Below, in pieces: positions 41,524 to 51,921 of a stretch of 64,000 bases of DNA. The notes beneath the pieces are model-generated. The model was given only the letters and a program-made list of their open reading frames with translations. It was not told the origin of the DNA and made no database searches. Position 1 is the first letter of the stretch, and every line of letters starts with the position of its first letter. Origin of the DNA: Undibacterium parvum (GTDB lineage: Bacteria > Pseudomonadota > Gammaproteobacteria > Burkholderiales > Burkholderiaceae_D); assembly GCF_003955735.1 (NCBI RefSeq), contig NZ_CP034464.1:3906001-3970000 (forward strand), given 5' to 3'. The translations under genes and the position numbers were made by a program.

Positions 41524-43110
41524 ATGACTCAATTGACATTGCCAGCAGGCATGCAAATTACCGGTGAAATTAAAGCTGGCTTTGAACAAATATTGACACC
41601 CGAGGCGCTGGCGCTGGTCGCCAAACTGAGTCGCGCGTTTGAACCGCGCCGTCAGCAATTGCTGGCTGCACGTGTGGCGCGCACTGCGCGTTTGGACGCG
41701 GGTGAGTTGCCAGATTTTCTGCCTGAAACTAAGCACATTCGTGACGGTGACTGGAAAATCGCTCCGATTCCTGCAGCACTGGAATGTCGCCGTGTAGAGA
41801 TCACAGGTCCAGTCGAGCGCAAGATGGTTATCAACGCCTTTAACTCTGGCGCTGATAGTTACATGACGGACTTTGAAGATTCAAATACGCCGAACTGGGA
41901 CAACCAGATCACAGGTCAGATCAATATGCGTGATGCGGTACGCCGTACCATCAGCATGGAACAAAATGGCAAGAGCTACAAACTGAACGACAAGATCGCA
42001 ACTCTGGTAGTGCGTCCACGTGGCTGGCATCTGGATGAGAAGCATGTGCTGGTGGACGGTAAGCGCATCTCCGGCGGTATCTTTGATTTTGCCCTATTCC
42101 TGTTTCATAACGCTAAAGAACAATTGGCACGCGGCGCCGGCCCTTACTTCTATCTGCCTAAGATGGAATCGCATCAGGAAGCGCGTTTGTGGAATGATAT
42201 TTTTGTTATGGCGCAAAATGAAATCGGTCTGGCACAAGGCACTATCAAGGCGACAGTCTTGATCGAGACTATTCTGGCGGCCTTTGAAATGGATGAGATC
42301 CTGTACGAATTGCGTGAGCATAGCTCAGGTTTGAATGCCGGACGCTGGGATTATATTTTCTCCTGCATCAAGAAATTCAAGAATGACAAAGACTTCTGCC
42401 TGGCTGATCGCGCCAAGGTAACTATGACCGCACCATTCATGCGCTCGTATGCCTTGTTGTTGCTGAAAACCTGTCACAAGCGTAATGCCCCTGCTATTGG
42501 TGGTATGGCAGCACTGATTCCTATCAAGAACGATGCTGAAAAAAATGAAATCGCCATGGGCGGTGTGCGTAACGATAAAGCGCGTGATGCAACTGACGGT
42601 TACGATGGCGGTTGGGTAGCACATCCAGGTCTGGTTGAATTGGCGATGACTGAGTTCAAGAAAGTCTTGGGCGATGCACCTAACCAGATCTCCAAACAGC
42701 GTCCGGATATTGAAGTGACTGCGAAGGATTTGTTGAGTTTCCAACCTGAAACTCCGATTACTGAAGCTGGCCTACGTTATAACATCAACGTCGGTATTCA
42801 TTACCTAGGTGCCTGGTTGGCGGGTAACGGTTGCGTACCTATCCACAATCTGATGGAAGATGCTGCGACCGCAGAGATCAGCCGTTCACAAGTTTGGCAG
42901 TGGATACGTTCCGATAAAGGCAATCTGGAAGATGGTCGCAAGATCACTGCCGATATGGTGCGCGCAATGATTTCGGAAGAATTGCTTAAGGTAAAAGAAT
43001 CCGTAGGTAGCGGTGCAACTTATGACCGCGCTGCGCAGATTTTTGAAGAAATGTCGACCTCAGAAGATTTCGCCGAATTCCTGACTTTGCCGCTGTACGA
43101 AGAAATCTAA
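41524..43110 (+). CDS. aceB: Malate synthase A
   Basis: 528 aa from ATG 41524 (GGAGAG eight bases upstream; an upstream ATG at 41512 lacks this). It condenses glyoxylate and acetyl-CoA to malate in the glyoxylate shunt. Family motifs: DFEDSNTPNWDNQITGQINMRDAV, RPRGWHLDEKHV, YLPKMESHQEARLWND, IETILAAFEMDEILYEL and GRWDYIFS. Length matches the A isoform. No isocitrate lyase gene is adjacent in this window. Confidence 0.97.
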   Translation: MTQLTLPAGMQITGEIKAGFEQILTPEALALVAKLSRAFEPRRQQLLAARVARTARLDAGELPDFLPETKHIRDGDWKIAPIPAALECRRVEITGPVERKMVINAFNSGADSYMTDFEDSNTPNWDNQITGQINMRDAVRRTISMEQNGKSYKLNDKIATLVVRPRGWHLDEKHVLVDGKRISGGIFDFALFLFHNAKEQLARGAGPYFYLPKMESHQEARLWNDIFVMAQNEIGLAQGTIKATVLIETILAAFEMDEILYELREHSSGLNAGRWDYIFSCIKKFKNDKDFCLADRAKVTMTAPFMRSYALLLLKTCHKRNAPAIGGMAALIPIKNDAEKNEIAMGGVRNDKARDATDGYDGGWVAHPGLVELAMTEFKKVLGDAPNQISKQRPDIEVTAKDLLSFQPETPITEAGLRYNINVGIHYLGAWLAGNGCVPIHNLMEDAATAEISRSQVWQWIRSDKGNLEDGRKITADMVRAMISEELLKVKESVGSGATYDRAAQIFEEMSTSEDFAEFLTLPLYEEI

Positions 43111-43132
43111 TTAAGGTTTCTGGTAAAAATGT

Positions 43133-43198
43133 TTGCCCGGTTCGCCGGGCAATAAAAAAGCGACCCGCCAGTTCAGAACTGCAGGTCGCTTTTTTTTG
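43133..43198. terminator. Tandem terminators between aceB and yggX
   Basis: First hairpin TTGCCCGG-TTCG-CCGGGCAA (43133-43152, UUCG tetraloop) and second AAAAAAGCGACC / GGTCGCTTTTTT (43154-43198). They end aceB on + and, by the A/T symmetry of the second, yggX on minus. Confidence 0.88.
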
Positions 43199-43211
43199 CA
43201 GAAATTCTTGC

Positions 43212-43484
43212 TTATTCTGCTGGTGGTATGTAACCCATGGCGGCATCCGCGCCTTCTCCAAAGAAATGCTTTTCCATTTGTGTTGCCAGGTATTTACGGG
43301 CACGCGTGTCTGCCAGATTCAGGCGATTTTCATTGACCAGCATGGTCTGATGCTTGAGCCAGCCAGCCCAGGCTTCTTTTGAAACGTTTTCGTAGATCCG
43401 TTTGCCGAGTTCGCCTGGATACGTAGGGAAGTCTAAGCCTTCAGCGTCTTTATCTAATTTAATGCAGTGGACCGTGCGGGCCAT
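43212..43484 (-). CDS. yggX: Fe(II)-trafficking / oxidative damage protection protein
   Basis: 90 aa, full length. [30 protein letters not shown] is the family start, with the conserved Cys at residue 7; [15 protein letters not shown] and the C-terminal YIPPAE also fit. It protects iron-sulphur enzymes from oxidative damage in enterics. AGGAG lies upstream on the minus strand. Next gene upstream is argA. Confidence 0.96.
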   Translation of the reverse strand: MARTVHCIKLDKDAEGLDFPTYPGELGKRIYENVSKEAWAGWLKHQTMLVNENRLNLADTRARKYLATQMEKHFFGEGADAAMGYIPPAE

Positions 43485-43571
43485 AATGGTAACTCCTATG
43501 AATTAATCTTGCGATGGTGAGAATTATACGGTGTATCCGTTATTGGTATTTGTTGATGTAGACGAGTCAAA

Positions 43572-44882
43572 TTATAGCTGCTTGATCAGTACCAAGGATT
43601 TACGCTGCCAGTTATACATTTGTTGTCTATCTTTTGGTAGATCGTCGACTGTTGCGCTCACAAACCCACGTTTGAGGAACCAATGCGCAGTGCGTGTGGT
43701 GAGCACGAAAAGTGAGTGAAAACCGGCACGGCGCGCACGTTTTTCCATGTGTTTTAAAATGCGCTCTCCGTCACCTTGGCTCTGTACTTCTGGATTGACC
43801 GTCAGGCAAGCCATTTCTCCCATTTTTTCAAAGGGGAAGGGATATAGCGCGGCACATCCAAAGATTACGCCGTCATGTTCTATGACCGAGAAATAATTGA
43901 TTTCGCGCTCCAGTAGCTCACGTCCCCGTTTCACCAGGGTGCCATCGGCTTCCAATGGTTCTATCAGTTTAATGATCCCGCCTACATCTTCTATCGTCGC
44001 TTCTCTGAGGCTTTCCAGGTTTTCTGATGACACCATGGTTCCGACGCCGTCATGGGTGAATAGCTCTAGTAAAGCCGATCCATCGGTTTGGTAAGGGACT
44101 ATATGTATCCTCGGGACGCCTCCACGCGAGGCTTTAATCGCGTGCTCTAAATAGAAAGCGGAGTCTGCAGGTAGATAAGAGTGTTTTAATTCTTGCTCAG
44201 CCTGAATAAAGGAAAGCTCGCGTATCTCATCGCCATCCTGATCAACCATCATCGGTGTCTCAGAGATGAAAATTAATTTATCAGCGCGCAAAGCAGTGGC
44301 TGCCGAAACGGCCACATCTTCCATGGTCAAATTGAATGCTTCACCAGTCGGTGAGAAGCCCAATGGCGAAAGTAATACCAGGTTGCCAGCCTCCAAAATG
44401 GTGTGAATCGTATCGTAGGCAACCTTGCGGGCAACGCCCGTCAATTGAAAATCAACGCCGTTGACTATGCCTATGGGTTTGGCAGTGACGAAATTGCCGG
44501 AAATAATGCGTATGGCCGAATGTGCCATCGGTGTATTCGGCAAGCCCTGACTAAATGCGGCTTCGATATCGAGGCGTAGTTCACCAGCAGCTTCTTTTGA
44601 GCATTCTAGGCCTGCAATATCGGTAATTCGTATCCCGTTATGGAAATGACCTTCGACGTTACGCAGCGCCAGTTGCTCCGCCACTTGTGGTCGTGAGCCG
44701 TGTACGATCACGATACGTATTCCTAGTGCATGCAATAGAGATAAATCTTGTGCAAGGACAGGAAGAGCACCTGCCATCACCAGTTCACCAGGAAATGCGA
44801 CGACGAAGGTCTTGCCCCGGAATGCATGAATATAGGGCGCGACTGAGCGCAACCAATGAACGAATTGAACAGAATTTTCCAT
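43572..44882 (-). CDS. argA: Amino-acid N-acetyltransferase ArgA
   Basis: 436 aa from ATG 44882 (MENSVQFVHWLRSVAPYIHAFRGKTFVVAFPGE, the family start); an upstream ATG at 44921 is less likely. Amino-acid-kinase-like regulatory domain (about 20-280: VIVHGSRPQVAEQLALR, LLSPLGFSPTGEAFN) and C-terminal GNAT domain (about 290-430: LTVNPEVQSQGDGERILKHMEKRA). First step of arginine synthesis: N-acetylglutamate from glutamate and acetyl-CoA, usually feedback-inhibited by arginine. Confidence 0.96.
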   Translation of the reverse strand: MENSVQFVHWLRSVAPYIHAFRGKTFVVAFPGELVMAGALPVLAQDLSLLHALGIRIVIVHGSRPQVAEQLALRNVEGHFHNGIRITDIAGLECSKEAAGELRLDIEAAFSQGLPNTPMAHSAIRIISGNFVTAKPIGIVNGVDFQLTGVARKVAYDTIHTILEAGNLVLLSPLGFSPTGEAFNLTMEDVAVSAATALRADKLIFISETPMMVDQDGDEIRELSFIQAEQELKHSYLPADSAFYLEHAIKASRGGVPRIHIVPYQTDGSALLELFTHDGVGTMVSSENLESLREATIEDVGGIIKLIEPLEADGTLVKRGRELLEREINYFSVIEHDGVIFGCAALYPFPFEKMGEMACLTVNPEVQSQGDGERILKHMEKRARRAGFHSLFVLTTRTAHWFLKRGFVSATVDDLPKDRQQMYNWQRKSLVLIKQL

Positions 44883-45046
44883 GGACGAATTATAAACTGA
44901 GATAGCCAGAGAGAAAGGCAATACGGTGCGCGAATACCGATTTACTTGGAGCTAACACAGAATTTTTGTCGGGATTTTAAAACGGATGGAATCAAAGCCA
45001 CTAACTTGCTCAAGTTGGTCCGATGAGACGCATACGAAATGACTGA

Positions 45047-46198
45047 TTAATGTCCGCCACGGACTCTAATTTTGTCTAACTTGGCGCTATACAGTTTGTA
45101 ACTGTCGCTATTGGTGCTGTTATCTTTTGCAAAGTTTAACTGTTCTGTAGCAAGCTTAAATTCGCCTAAATTGAGATGCGCTAATGCCAGCCAGAAATGC
45201 AGTTCGTGATAATAAGGATCTCGTTGCAATTCTTTCATAAAATGTTTTTTTGCATCGAGGTAATCACCCTGACTCATGGCTGTTTTGCCTAATTTAAAGT
45301 AATAAAACGGCGGTGAAGGTTGTAACTCCTTTAGCTGAATGCGCCATGCATTCGCCTCAGCGACGCGCCCTTGTTGCTCTAAAACGCTGGCTAAATTATG
45401 CATGGCAGTCGTGTTTTTTGAGTCGCGTGACAAGACAGATAAAAAATTTTGTTCAGCTTGTAAAAGATTGTCGTGCCGCATATAGATCACACCCATGGTG
45501 TTGTAAGCACTTAAAAAATCAGGATCTCTCAACATCGCGTCGCGGGCAAACCAGTAAGCCTCCTCGACTAAATTTTCAGCCAATAGCTCAGCGGCACGGT
45601 TGTTCATATACATGGCTAGAATAGCTTTTTCCTCAATTGGCCTGGTCTTCTGACCGAGTAGGTCAGCCGGAGGGAGAAAATCTATCGTTAAGGATTCGCT
45701 ACTATCGTAACCCGCACGCCAAATATTCGATTTTTTACCGAGAACGATATTGACATGACCTGAAGCGAAATGAAAATCGCCATTACTACTCCATGCTTGT
45801 TCGGTATCGACACTTTGATATTGCACTGTCAGATTGAGTTGTTTAGCAAACGCAGCAGTCATTATGACCAGCGATAGGCAATTTCCAGATCTAGTCTCAA
45901 AAGTCTGGGTCGCCTTTTTTGTCATTATTGAATCATATTCAATGCGCAAACGCGATTGATCGCGCAGCGCCTCAAATAGCGCTTGTTGAGTATTTTTATT
46001 GAGCGCTTGCTTGGGGACTGTCGTCTCTAAATACAGGCGCATTTCATCGCTCAAACTGAAGATGCTCTCTGCATCTATCTTTGTTTGTGATGCCGTAAAA
46101 AGATGGTCATTGAGTAAGCGACGCGTGTCCAGCGCTGCTTTTGGGCTAGCGCAGCCGAGCATGAGAAGTGAGAATATCGTGACGATTAGATAGCGCAT
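45047..46198 (-). CDS. TPR lipoprotein with transglutaminase-like segment
   Basis: 383 aa. Lipoprotein signal (LIVTIFSLLMLGC). A middle segment (about 100-165) resembles a transglutaminase-like core with the putative catalytic Cys in RSGNCLSLV and a His in FASGHVNIV. Three to four TPR repeats follow (about 205-375: AYNTMGVIYMRHDNLLQAEQNFL, FKLGKTAMSQGDYLDAKKHFM). Probably periplasmic and outer-membrane attached; function unknown. Single gene divergent from hrpA. Confidence 0.82.
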   Translation of the reverse strand: MRYLIVTIFSLLMLGCASPKAALDTRRLLNDHLFTASQTKIDAESIFSLSDEMRLYLETTVPKQALNKNTQQALFEALRDQSRLRIEYDSIMTKKATQTFETRSGNCLSLVIMTAAFAKQLNLTVQYQSVDTEQAWSSNGDFHFASGHVNIVLGKKSNIWRAGYDSSESLTIDFLPPADLLGQKTRPIEEKAILAMYMNNRAAELLAENLVEEAYWFARDAMLRDPDFLSAYNTMGVIYMRHDNLLQAEQNFLSVLSRDSKNTTAMHNLASVLEQQGRVAEANAWRIQLKELQPSPPFYYFKLGKTAMSQGDYLDAKKHFMKELQRDPYYHELHFWLALAHLNLGEFKLATEQLNFAKDNSTNSDSYKLYSAKLDKIRVRGGH

Positions 46199-46323
46199 TT
46201 AAACTCTCCGCATTTTGCGCACTTCATTTAAACCCTTTATGCCAGTATCCTCGTGCGCAATGCCTCTGTCAAACTACTTAGAATTGTCTCTCAATGCACT
46301 GTCCCGCCTTAAAATCTGGGATA

Positions 46324-49300
46324 ATGCGCAGCGATATGCCAGCCAATACTCCACCTAAAAAAATCGTCCCGAAATCTGAATCCTTAGCGCTAACCGGGAT
46401 GTCTGACTTACGTCAGTTGCGCGATCAACTTAGAGATAGTCGAGCCCCTCTTAAAGAGAGCACTGGCTTGTCGGGAAAAGCGAAATCGCCGCAGGCCGCT
46501 CCAACTCGTTCTAAGGATGTGAGCCTTGCAGAGAAAAAAGAATCTGCATCTGGAGCTCCTGGCAGAAACGCCATAGAAAAAGCGACCAGCAAAACTACAT
46601 CGATACCAGCGGTGCTGCCGGGCCTGCCGGTCCTACCATTTCGTAATCCGCCCCCTGTTATCACCTACCCGGAAGAATTGCCGGTTTCAGGTCGGCGTGC
46701 TGAAATAGCCGAAGCCCTGAAAAAACATCAGGTCATCATTGTTTGTGGTGAAACCGGCTCTGGTAAAACCACGCAATTACCAAAAATTTGTCTGGAACTA
46801 GGGCGCGGGCAAGCCGGAATGATAGGGCATACTCAGCCACGTCGTATCGCTGCATCGTCGACTGCCAAGCGCATCGCACAAGAGCTCAATTCTCCTTTAG
46901 GTGAACATGTAGGTTTTAAGGTGCGCTTTAATGACACCTTGACCAAGGGCGCATCTGTCAAGCTGATGACCGATGGTATCTTGCTGGCCGAAACGCAAAC
47001 CGATCCGCTACTCAAACAATACGACACCATCATCATTGATGAGGCGCATGAGCGCAGCTTAAACATTGATTTTCTGCTTGGCTATCTGAAGCAAATTTTG
47101 CCTAAGCGACGCGATCTCAAACTCATCATTACCTCGGCCACTATCGATGCTCAGCGGTTTGCCACTCATTTTGCCGATGCCAGTGATAAACCAGCGCCAG
47201 TCATCGAGGTCTCGGGGCGCTTGTATCCGGTAGAGATACGTTACCGCCCAGTGCAAAATGATGAGAAGGATAAAGAACGCGATCTGATGACCGCCATCAC
47301 CGATGCGGTTGATGAGTTATGTCGCGTGGGTTCTGGCGATGTATTGGTGTTTCTGCCAGGAGAGCGCGAGATTCGCGACACAGCGGAAGCCTTGCGCAAG
47401 CATCATCCAGCGCACGTAGAGATTTTGCCGCTGTTTGCGCGCTTGTCGGCCCAAGAGCAGGAGCGTGTCTTCAAGGTTTCTAACGCGCGCCGTATTGTGC
47501 TAGCGACTAACGTCGCAGAGACTTCTTTGACGGTGCCAGGGATACGCTACGTGGTCGATGCTGGGCTGGCGCGTGTCAAGCGTTACAGCTATCGGAATAA
47601 GGTCGAGCAATTGCAGGTGGAGGCGGTCGCCCAATCTGCCGCCAATCAAAGAGCTGGTCGTTGCGGCCGTGTCGCGGCCGGTGTCTGCATCCGCCTATAC
47701 GAAGAGCAAGATTATAATAATCGGCCTAAATTTACCGAGCCAGAAATCATGCGCTCGTCTTTGGCCGCTGTTATCTTGCGCATGAAGTCCTTGCACCTGA
47801 CCGATGTTGAGAGCTTCCCCTTCATAGAGCCACCACCGGGCCGGGCGATTGCAGACGGTTACCAGTTGCTGCAAGAGTTGGGTGCTATGGATGAGGGTAA
47901 TCATCTCACTGCCGTCGGTAGGCAACTCGCAAAATTGCCGTTGGATCCGCGGGTCGGTCGCATGATATTGGCGGCACGCGACAATCAAGCGCTGAGTGAA
48001 GTATTGATTATTGCTGCCGCTTTATCGGTACAAGATCCGCGTGACCGCCCTATGGAAGCGCAAGCGGCGGCCGATGCCGCACATAAAAAATTCGCCGATG
48101 AGAAGTCCGAGTTTCAGTCTTATCTGAAAATTTGGAAATGGTTTGAAGAAGCCATAGAGCACAAAAAAACTAACCGACAATTACAAGACAATTGCCGTGC
48201 CAACTTCCTCAGTCAGATGCGTTTACGCGAGTGGCGTGAGGTGCATAGCCAATTACTGACTATCGTCAAAGAACAGGGCTGGCGCCTGAACGAAAGCCCC
48301 GCCACGTATGAGCAATTACATCTCTCTTTGCTGACTGGCTTACTCGGCAATATAGGCTACAAGTCCGACGAAGAGGCGCATTACCTGGGCGCGCGCGGTA
48401 TCAAGTTCTTCATCTGGCCAGGCTCTAGTCTGGCAAAAAAAGCCGGGCGATGGGTGATGGCAGCAGAGCTGGTCGACACCACGCGTCTGTATGGGCGTTG
48501 TATTGCGCAGATACAACCGGAATGGCTGGAGAAAATCGGGGGGCATTTACTCAAAAAATCATACGGAGAGCCGCGCTGGGAGAAGCGTGCGGGCCAAGTA
48601 TCGGCTTTTGAGCGTGCCACTCTGTACGGTCTGGTGGTGTATAGCCAACGCCGCATACAGTATGGTTTGACGCATCCGGCTGAGGCGCGGGAGATTTTCA
48701 TTCGTGATGCCCTGGTCGCCGATGAGCTCGATACCCGCTTGTCTTTTTTTGCGCATAATCAAAAATTGGTGCGCGAGATAGAAAATCTGGAGCACAAGTC
48801 ACGTCGCATCGATGTGCTGGTCGACGATGCACTGATCATCGCTTTCTACGATAAATTGATACCGTCTGGCGTGTATAACGCCGTCTTGTTGGAGCAATGG
48901 TATAAAGAGGCAGTCAAAGAAAATCCCAAGCTGCTGTATTTGAATAAAGATGAGTTGATGCGGCACGAGGCGGCGGGTATTACCACCGACCTGTTTCCCA
49001 AGACCATGCAAGTGTCCGGCGTTGCGCTGCAGCTGAGTTACCATTTTGAACCGGGTAGCCCACGCGATGGCGTGACTCTGAGCATCCCTTTGTTTTCGCT
49101 GAATCAGGTTTCCAGCGATCGCTGTGAATGGCTGGTGCCCGGCATGCTCAAAGAAAAAGTGCATCTGCTGATTAAGTCACTGCCACAAAAGATTCGTCGT
49201 CATTGCGTCCCTTTGCCGAATTATGCAGCAGGATTTTGCGAGCGCAAGGAGTTCGGTTCAGGAAACTTCCTTGATGCTGTGATCGCCGATATACGCGAAC

Positions 49301-50454
49301 AGACTGGCCTGATCTGTATGAGCACCGATTTTAAATTTGAGACGGTGCCTGTGCATCTGACCATGAATTTTAAAATTGTTGATGAACATGCGCGTCAATT
49401 AGAGATGGGGCGTAATCTGGCTAACTTGCGCGCTGAATTCGGCGGGCAAGCGCGCGAAAGTTTTCAACGCATCGCCAGCGCCGAAAAACTCAGTTTGCTC
49501 GATACTGGTAAAACCAGCTCTGCAATGCCAGAGAGCAATCCTGCCCGCGCCGGCGGCAAGCCAGCCCAGTTAGGTGCAAGCGCCAAGCCAGCAGTCACCA
49601 TCACGCAAGAAAACCTGAGTGGCTGGACCTTTGACAGCCTGCCAGAATTACTCGAAGTACAGCAAGGTAAACAAACCTTGATCGGTTACCCGGCCCTGGT
49701 CGATAAAATCACGCATTGCCATATCGAAGTCTTCGATGATCCTGACGAAGCAGCGCGCATTCATCGTATAGGCTTGCGCCGTTTGTTTGCCTTGCAGATC
49801 AAAGAACAAGTCAAATTTCTTGAAAAAAATATCCCTGGCTTACAACAAATGGGGATGCAATTTATGGCTTTGGGTTCGCAAGAAGAATTGCGTGAGCAGA
49901 TCGTGCAAGTGGCACTGGAAAGTGCCTTTTTGCAGCAGCCTTTGCCAAGTAACTCTGGTGAATTTAATCAACGTCGCGATGCCGGCAAAGGCAGGCTGAA
50001 TTTGTTAGCCAATGAAATCGCCAGACTCGCCGCCCAGATTTTGGCTGAATATCATGGTCTACCGAAAAAGCTGCAGGCACTCAAAGCCCATCCGCAAGCC
50101 GCAGCCGATATGCAAAGCCAATTGCAGATGCTGGTCAGCAAGCGCTTTATTGCCGACAATGACTTTACTCAGCTAGCGCAATTTCCGCGTTACCTGAAAG
50201 CCATGACGGTGAGGATGGATAAGTTGCGTGCCGATCCTGCGCGCGACGCCAAGCTGATGCTAGAGTGGAATTCGGTCGCGCAGCCCTGGCAACGCACCCC
50301 GCGCAAGACCGGGCCAGATGCTGATCCTAAGTTGCAAGAGTTTCGTTGGTTGTTGGAAGAGTTGCGAGTGTCGCTCTACGCGCAAGAGCTTAGAACCCCG
50401 ATGCCGGTTTCTGCCAAGCGTTTGCAAAAAGTGTGGGAGAGTATGCAAAGGTAG
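46324..50454 (+). CDS. hrpA: ATP-dependent RNA helicase HrpA
   Basis: About 1,376 aa from ATG 46324 (GGG at a suitable distance; alternatives 46294 and 46336). DEAH helicase: Walker A GETGSGKTTQLP, box II DEAHERSLNIDF, SATIDAQRF, GDVLVFLPGEREI, motif VI QRAGRCGR, then HA2, OB and the DUF3418 C-terminus. The N-terminal about 110 residues are Lys/Pro/Ser-rich and probably disordered. In E. coli HrpA rescues stalled ribosomes by pulling mRNA. Single long gene. Confidence 0.95.
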   Translation: MRSDMPANTPPKKIVPKSESLALTGMSDLRQLRDQLRDSRAPLKESTGLSGKAKSPQAAPTRSKDVSLAEKKESASGAPGRNAIEKATSKTTSIPAVLPGLPVLPFRNPPPVITYPEELPVSGRRAEIAEALKKHQVIIVCGETGSGKTTQLPKICLELGRGQAGMIGHTQPRRIAASSTAKRIAQELNSPLGEHVGFKVRFNDTLTKGASVKLMTDGILLAETQTDPLLKQYDTIIIDEAHERSLNIDFLLGYLKQILPKRRDLKLIITSATIDAQRFATHFADASDKPAPVIEVSGRLYPVEIRYRPVQNDEKDKERDLMTAITDAVDELCRVGSGDVLVFLPGEREIRDTAEALRKHHPAHVEILPLFARLSAQEQERVFKVSNARRIVLATNVAETSLTVPGIRYVVDAGLARVKRYSYRNKVEQLQVEAVAQSAANQRAGRCGRVAAGVCIRLYEEQDYNNRPKFTEPEIMRSSLAAVILRMKSLHLTDVESFPFIEPPPGRAIADGYQLLQELGAMDEGNHLTAVGRQLAKLPLDPRVGRMILAARDNQALSEVLIIAAALSVQDPRDRPMEAQAAADAAHKKFADEKSEFQSYLKIWKWFEEAIEHKKTNRQLQDNCRANFLSQMRLREWREVHSQLLTIVKEQGWRLNESPATYEQLHLSLLTGLLGNIGYKSDEEAHYLGARGIKFFIWPGSSLAKKAGRWVMAAELVDTTRLYGRCIAQIQPEWLEKIGGHLLKKSYGEPRWEKRAGQVSAFERATLYGLVVYSQRRIQYGLTHPAEAREIFIRDALVADELDTRLSFFAHNQKLVREIENLEHKSRRIDVLVDDALIIAFYDKLIPSGVYNAVLLEQWYKEAVKENPKLLYLNKDELMRHEAAGITTDLFPKTMQVSGVALQLSYHFEPGSPRDGVTLSIPLFSLNQVSSDRCEWLVPGMLKEKVHLLIKSLPQKIRRHCVPLPNYAAGFCERKEFGSGNFLDAVIADIREQTGLICMSTDFKFETVPVHLTMNFKIVDEHARQLEMGRNLANLRAEFGGQARESFQRIASAEKLSLLDTGKTSSAMPESNPARAGGKPAQLGASAKPAVTITQENLSGWTFDSLPELLEVQQGKQTLIGYPALVDKITHCHIEVFDDPDEAARIHRIGLRRLFALQIKEQVKFLEKNIPGLQQMGMQFMALGSQEELREQIVQVALESAFLQQPLPSNSGEFNQRRDAGKGRLNLLANEIARLAAQILAEYHGLPKKLQALKAHPQAAADMQSQLQMLVSKRFIADNDFTQLAQFPRYLKAMTVRMDKLRADPARDAKLMLEWNSVAQPWQRTPRKTGPDADPKLQEFRWLLEELRVSLYAQELRTPMPVSAKRLQKVWESMQR

Positions 50455-50471
50455 TTTGCCCTACCGTGCAT

Positions 50472-50583
50472 CGCCAGTGCGCAATAGCCATGCGGCTTGT
50501 ACGGCAGGGTGGCTGGACGCGCATATTCCATGCGCCTTTCAAGCCAGGCAGGCTGGAAACCCGCATGGAATATGCGCAAGCGG
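50472..50583. repeat. REP-like palindromic repeat, composite copy 8
   Basis: GCGCAATAGCCATGCGGC, then CGCGCATATTCCATGCGCC, then CCCGCATGGAATATGCGC; inner GGCAGGCTGGAAACC. Two overlapping units as in copy 7. It fills the gap between convergent hrpA and the FHA gene; no separate terminator is obvious. Confidence 0.8.
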
Positions 50584-50685
50584 CCTATGCCAGGGGCGGT
50601 CTAAAGTTCAAAGTGCGCCAGGAGTAGGAGCGCATGCAAGGCTAGCTCGCGCAGATTTGCGCTATACCGCTAGCTGTCTAGCTAT

Positions 50686-51921
50686 CTAGCTATCTTGAGA
50701 TTGATTTGCTTTCGCTACTTCTTTTTCGTAAGCACTTTGAAAATTTGCCCCATACTTGTTCTGACTATCGAAGTCGGCTTTTGCTTGCTTGGACAGTCGT
50801 TCATGGTAAGCAGAGAAATCATCCCACATCTTGGCTTTTTTTCGACTGGGATTAAATCGATCCATCAGGTTTGCTGCCTGACTATTTTCTGAGAAATTGG
50901 CCGGTTGTAATTGCTCAAGCTGCGCGTTGAGTTCGGCCTTCATGCCAGCCATCAATCCTAGTTGATGGCTGTTTAAATCTAAGAACGTGTCTGCGATGGC
51001 TTCTTTTGGCGTCATAAAGCCAGGGATTTTTTTTCCCAACATTTGCGTCAAGATACTCTGACTGTCTGGGAAAAATTTCATAGGATTGTTTTTCTCTAAT
51101 ACGACTACCGTCAAATCGCTGCAGACCTCGCGTTTCAGTAGCGCTCGTTGAGAGATCAAATCCACACTACCATCGATTAATCCCTTCAGTAGTTCTCCTA
51201 TGGTCTGCATGAGTTGCGGGGTCAGGCCAGACTCAATGTTCTCCTTCGATAGTCCCGCCCCCTTGAGTAAAGCTAAAAATAATTCATCGGATGGTTCGGG
51301 AGCATCTTCAGCTTTTATCGTTAGCTCGGTTTTTGTAATTGCTCGCGGAATGGAAGCTGTCTTTGCAGCTGAACTTGCAGCTGACTTTGATGCTGTATTC
51401 GAAATGGTACTCGTGCGTGCTGGCTCGCTTGATCGCCCAATTTCATTGAGCGCCATGAAGTCGCTTTCTCTACGTAGCAGAAAATTGGGTGGAGTGAGCC
51501 GCGCTGTCAGGTCGGTTGCGAGCGAGGCCTCCATCTTCGTCATTTGTTTTTTTGCAGGCAATACTGATTTTCGTATTTGATTTGATGACGGCAGTGAGTT
51601 GCTGGCGCTAAGCGCATCAACCCGTAATCGATACAAGCCAATTTGAATTTGGTCGCCGGGTGCTATCGCGTACTCGCGCTCCGGAGTTATTTCTTGCTCG
51701 TTGATTAGAATTGGATTGGCGAGACTTAAGTTGATCAGAGTGTGGCGGCCGCCCTCACTTTTGACTGATGCCTGAAAGCGCGACACATAGTGCCTGGGAT
51801 CTGCTAGCACCAAAAAATTTTCTTCATTGCGACCTATGCCCCTAGGCTTAGCGTCGAAAATCGCCTTAGGAGCAGGGAGTAAAGGTGCATTGTTATACGA
51901 TATTGCGACTATCTTAATCAT
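50686..51921 (-). CDS. FHA-domain protein, TagH/ImpI-like (paralogue 1)
   Basis: 411 aa from ATG 51921 (MIKIVAISYNNAPLLPAP; the paralogue at 56778 starts MIKIAVVSYNN), not the upstream ATG at 51960. FHA domain about 20-95 (GRNEENFLVLADPRHYVSRFQASV) for phosphothreonine binding; Ser/Thr-rich linker; C-terminal domain (about 215-390: KNNPMKFFPDSQSILTQMLGKKIPGFMTPKEAIADTF) as in T6SS FHA proteins. Ends with residues NQSQDS. Separated from its paralogue by the kinase/phosphatase genes. Probable substrate or scaffold of the kinase encoded here. Confidence 0.85.
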   Translation of the reverse strand: MIKIVAISYNNAPLLPAPKAIFDAKPRGIGRNEENFLVLADPRHYVSRFQASVKSEGGRHTLINLSLANPILINEQEITPEREYAIAPGDQIQIGLYRLRVDALSASNSLPSSNQIRKSVLPAKKQMTKMEASLATDLTARLTPPNFLLRRESDFMALNEIGRSSEPARTSTISNTASKSAASSAAKTASIPRAITKTELTIKAEDAPEPSDELFLALLKGAGLSKENIESGLTPQLMQTIGELLKGLIDGSVDLISQRALLKREVCSDLTVVVLEKNNPMKFFPDSQSILTQMLGKKIPGFMTPKEAIADTFLDLNSHQLGLMAGMKAELNAQLEQLQPANFSENSQAANLMDRFNPSRKKAKMWDDFSAYHERLSKQAKADFDSQNKYGANFQSAYEKEVAKANQSQDS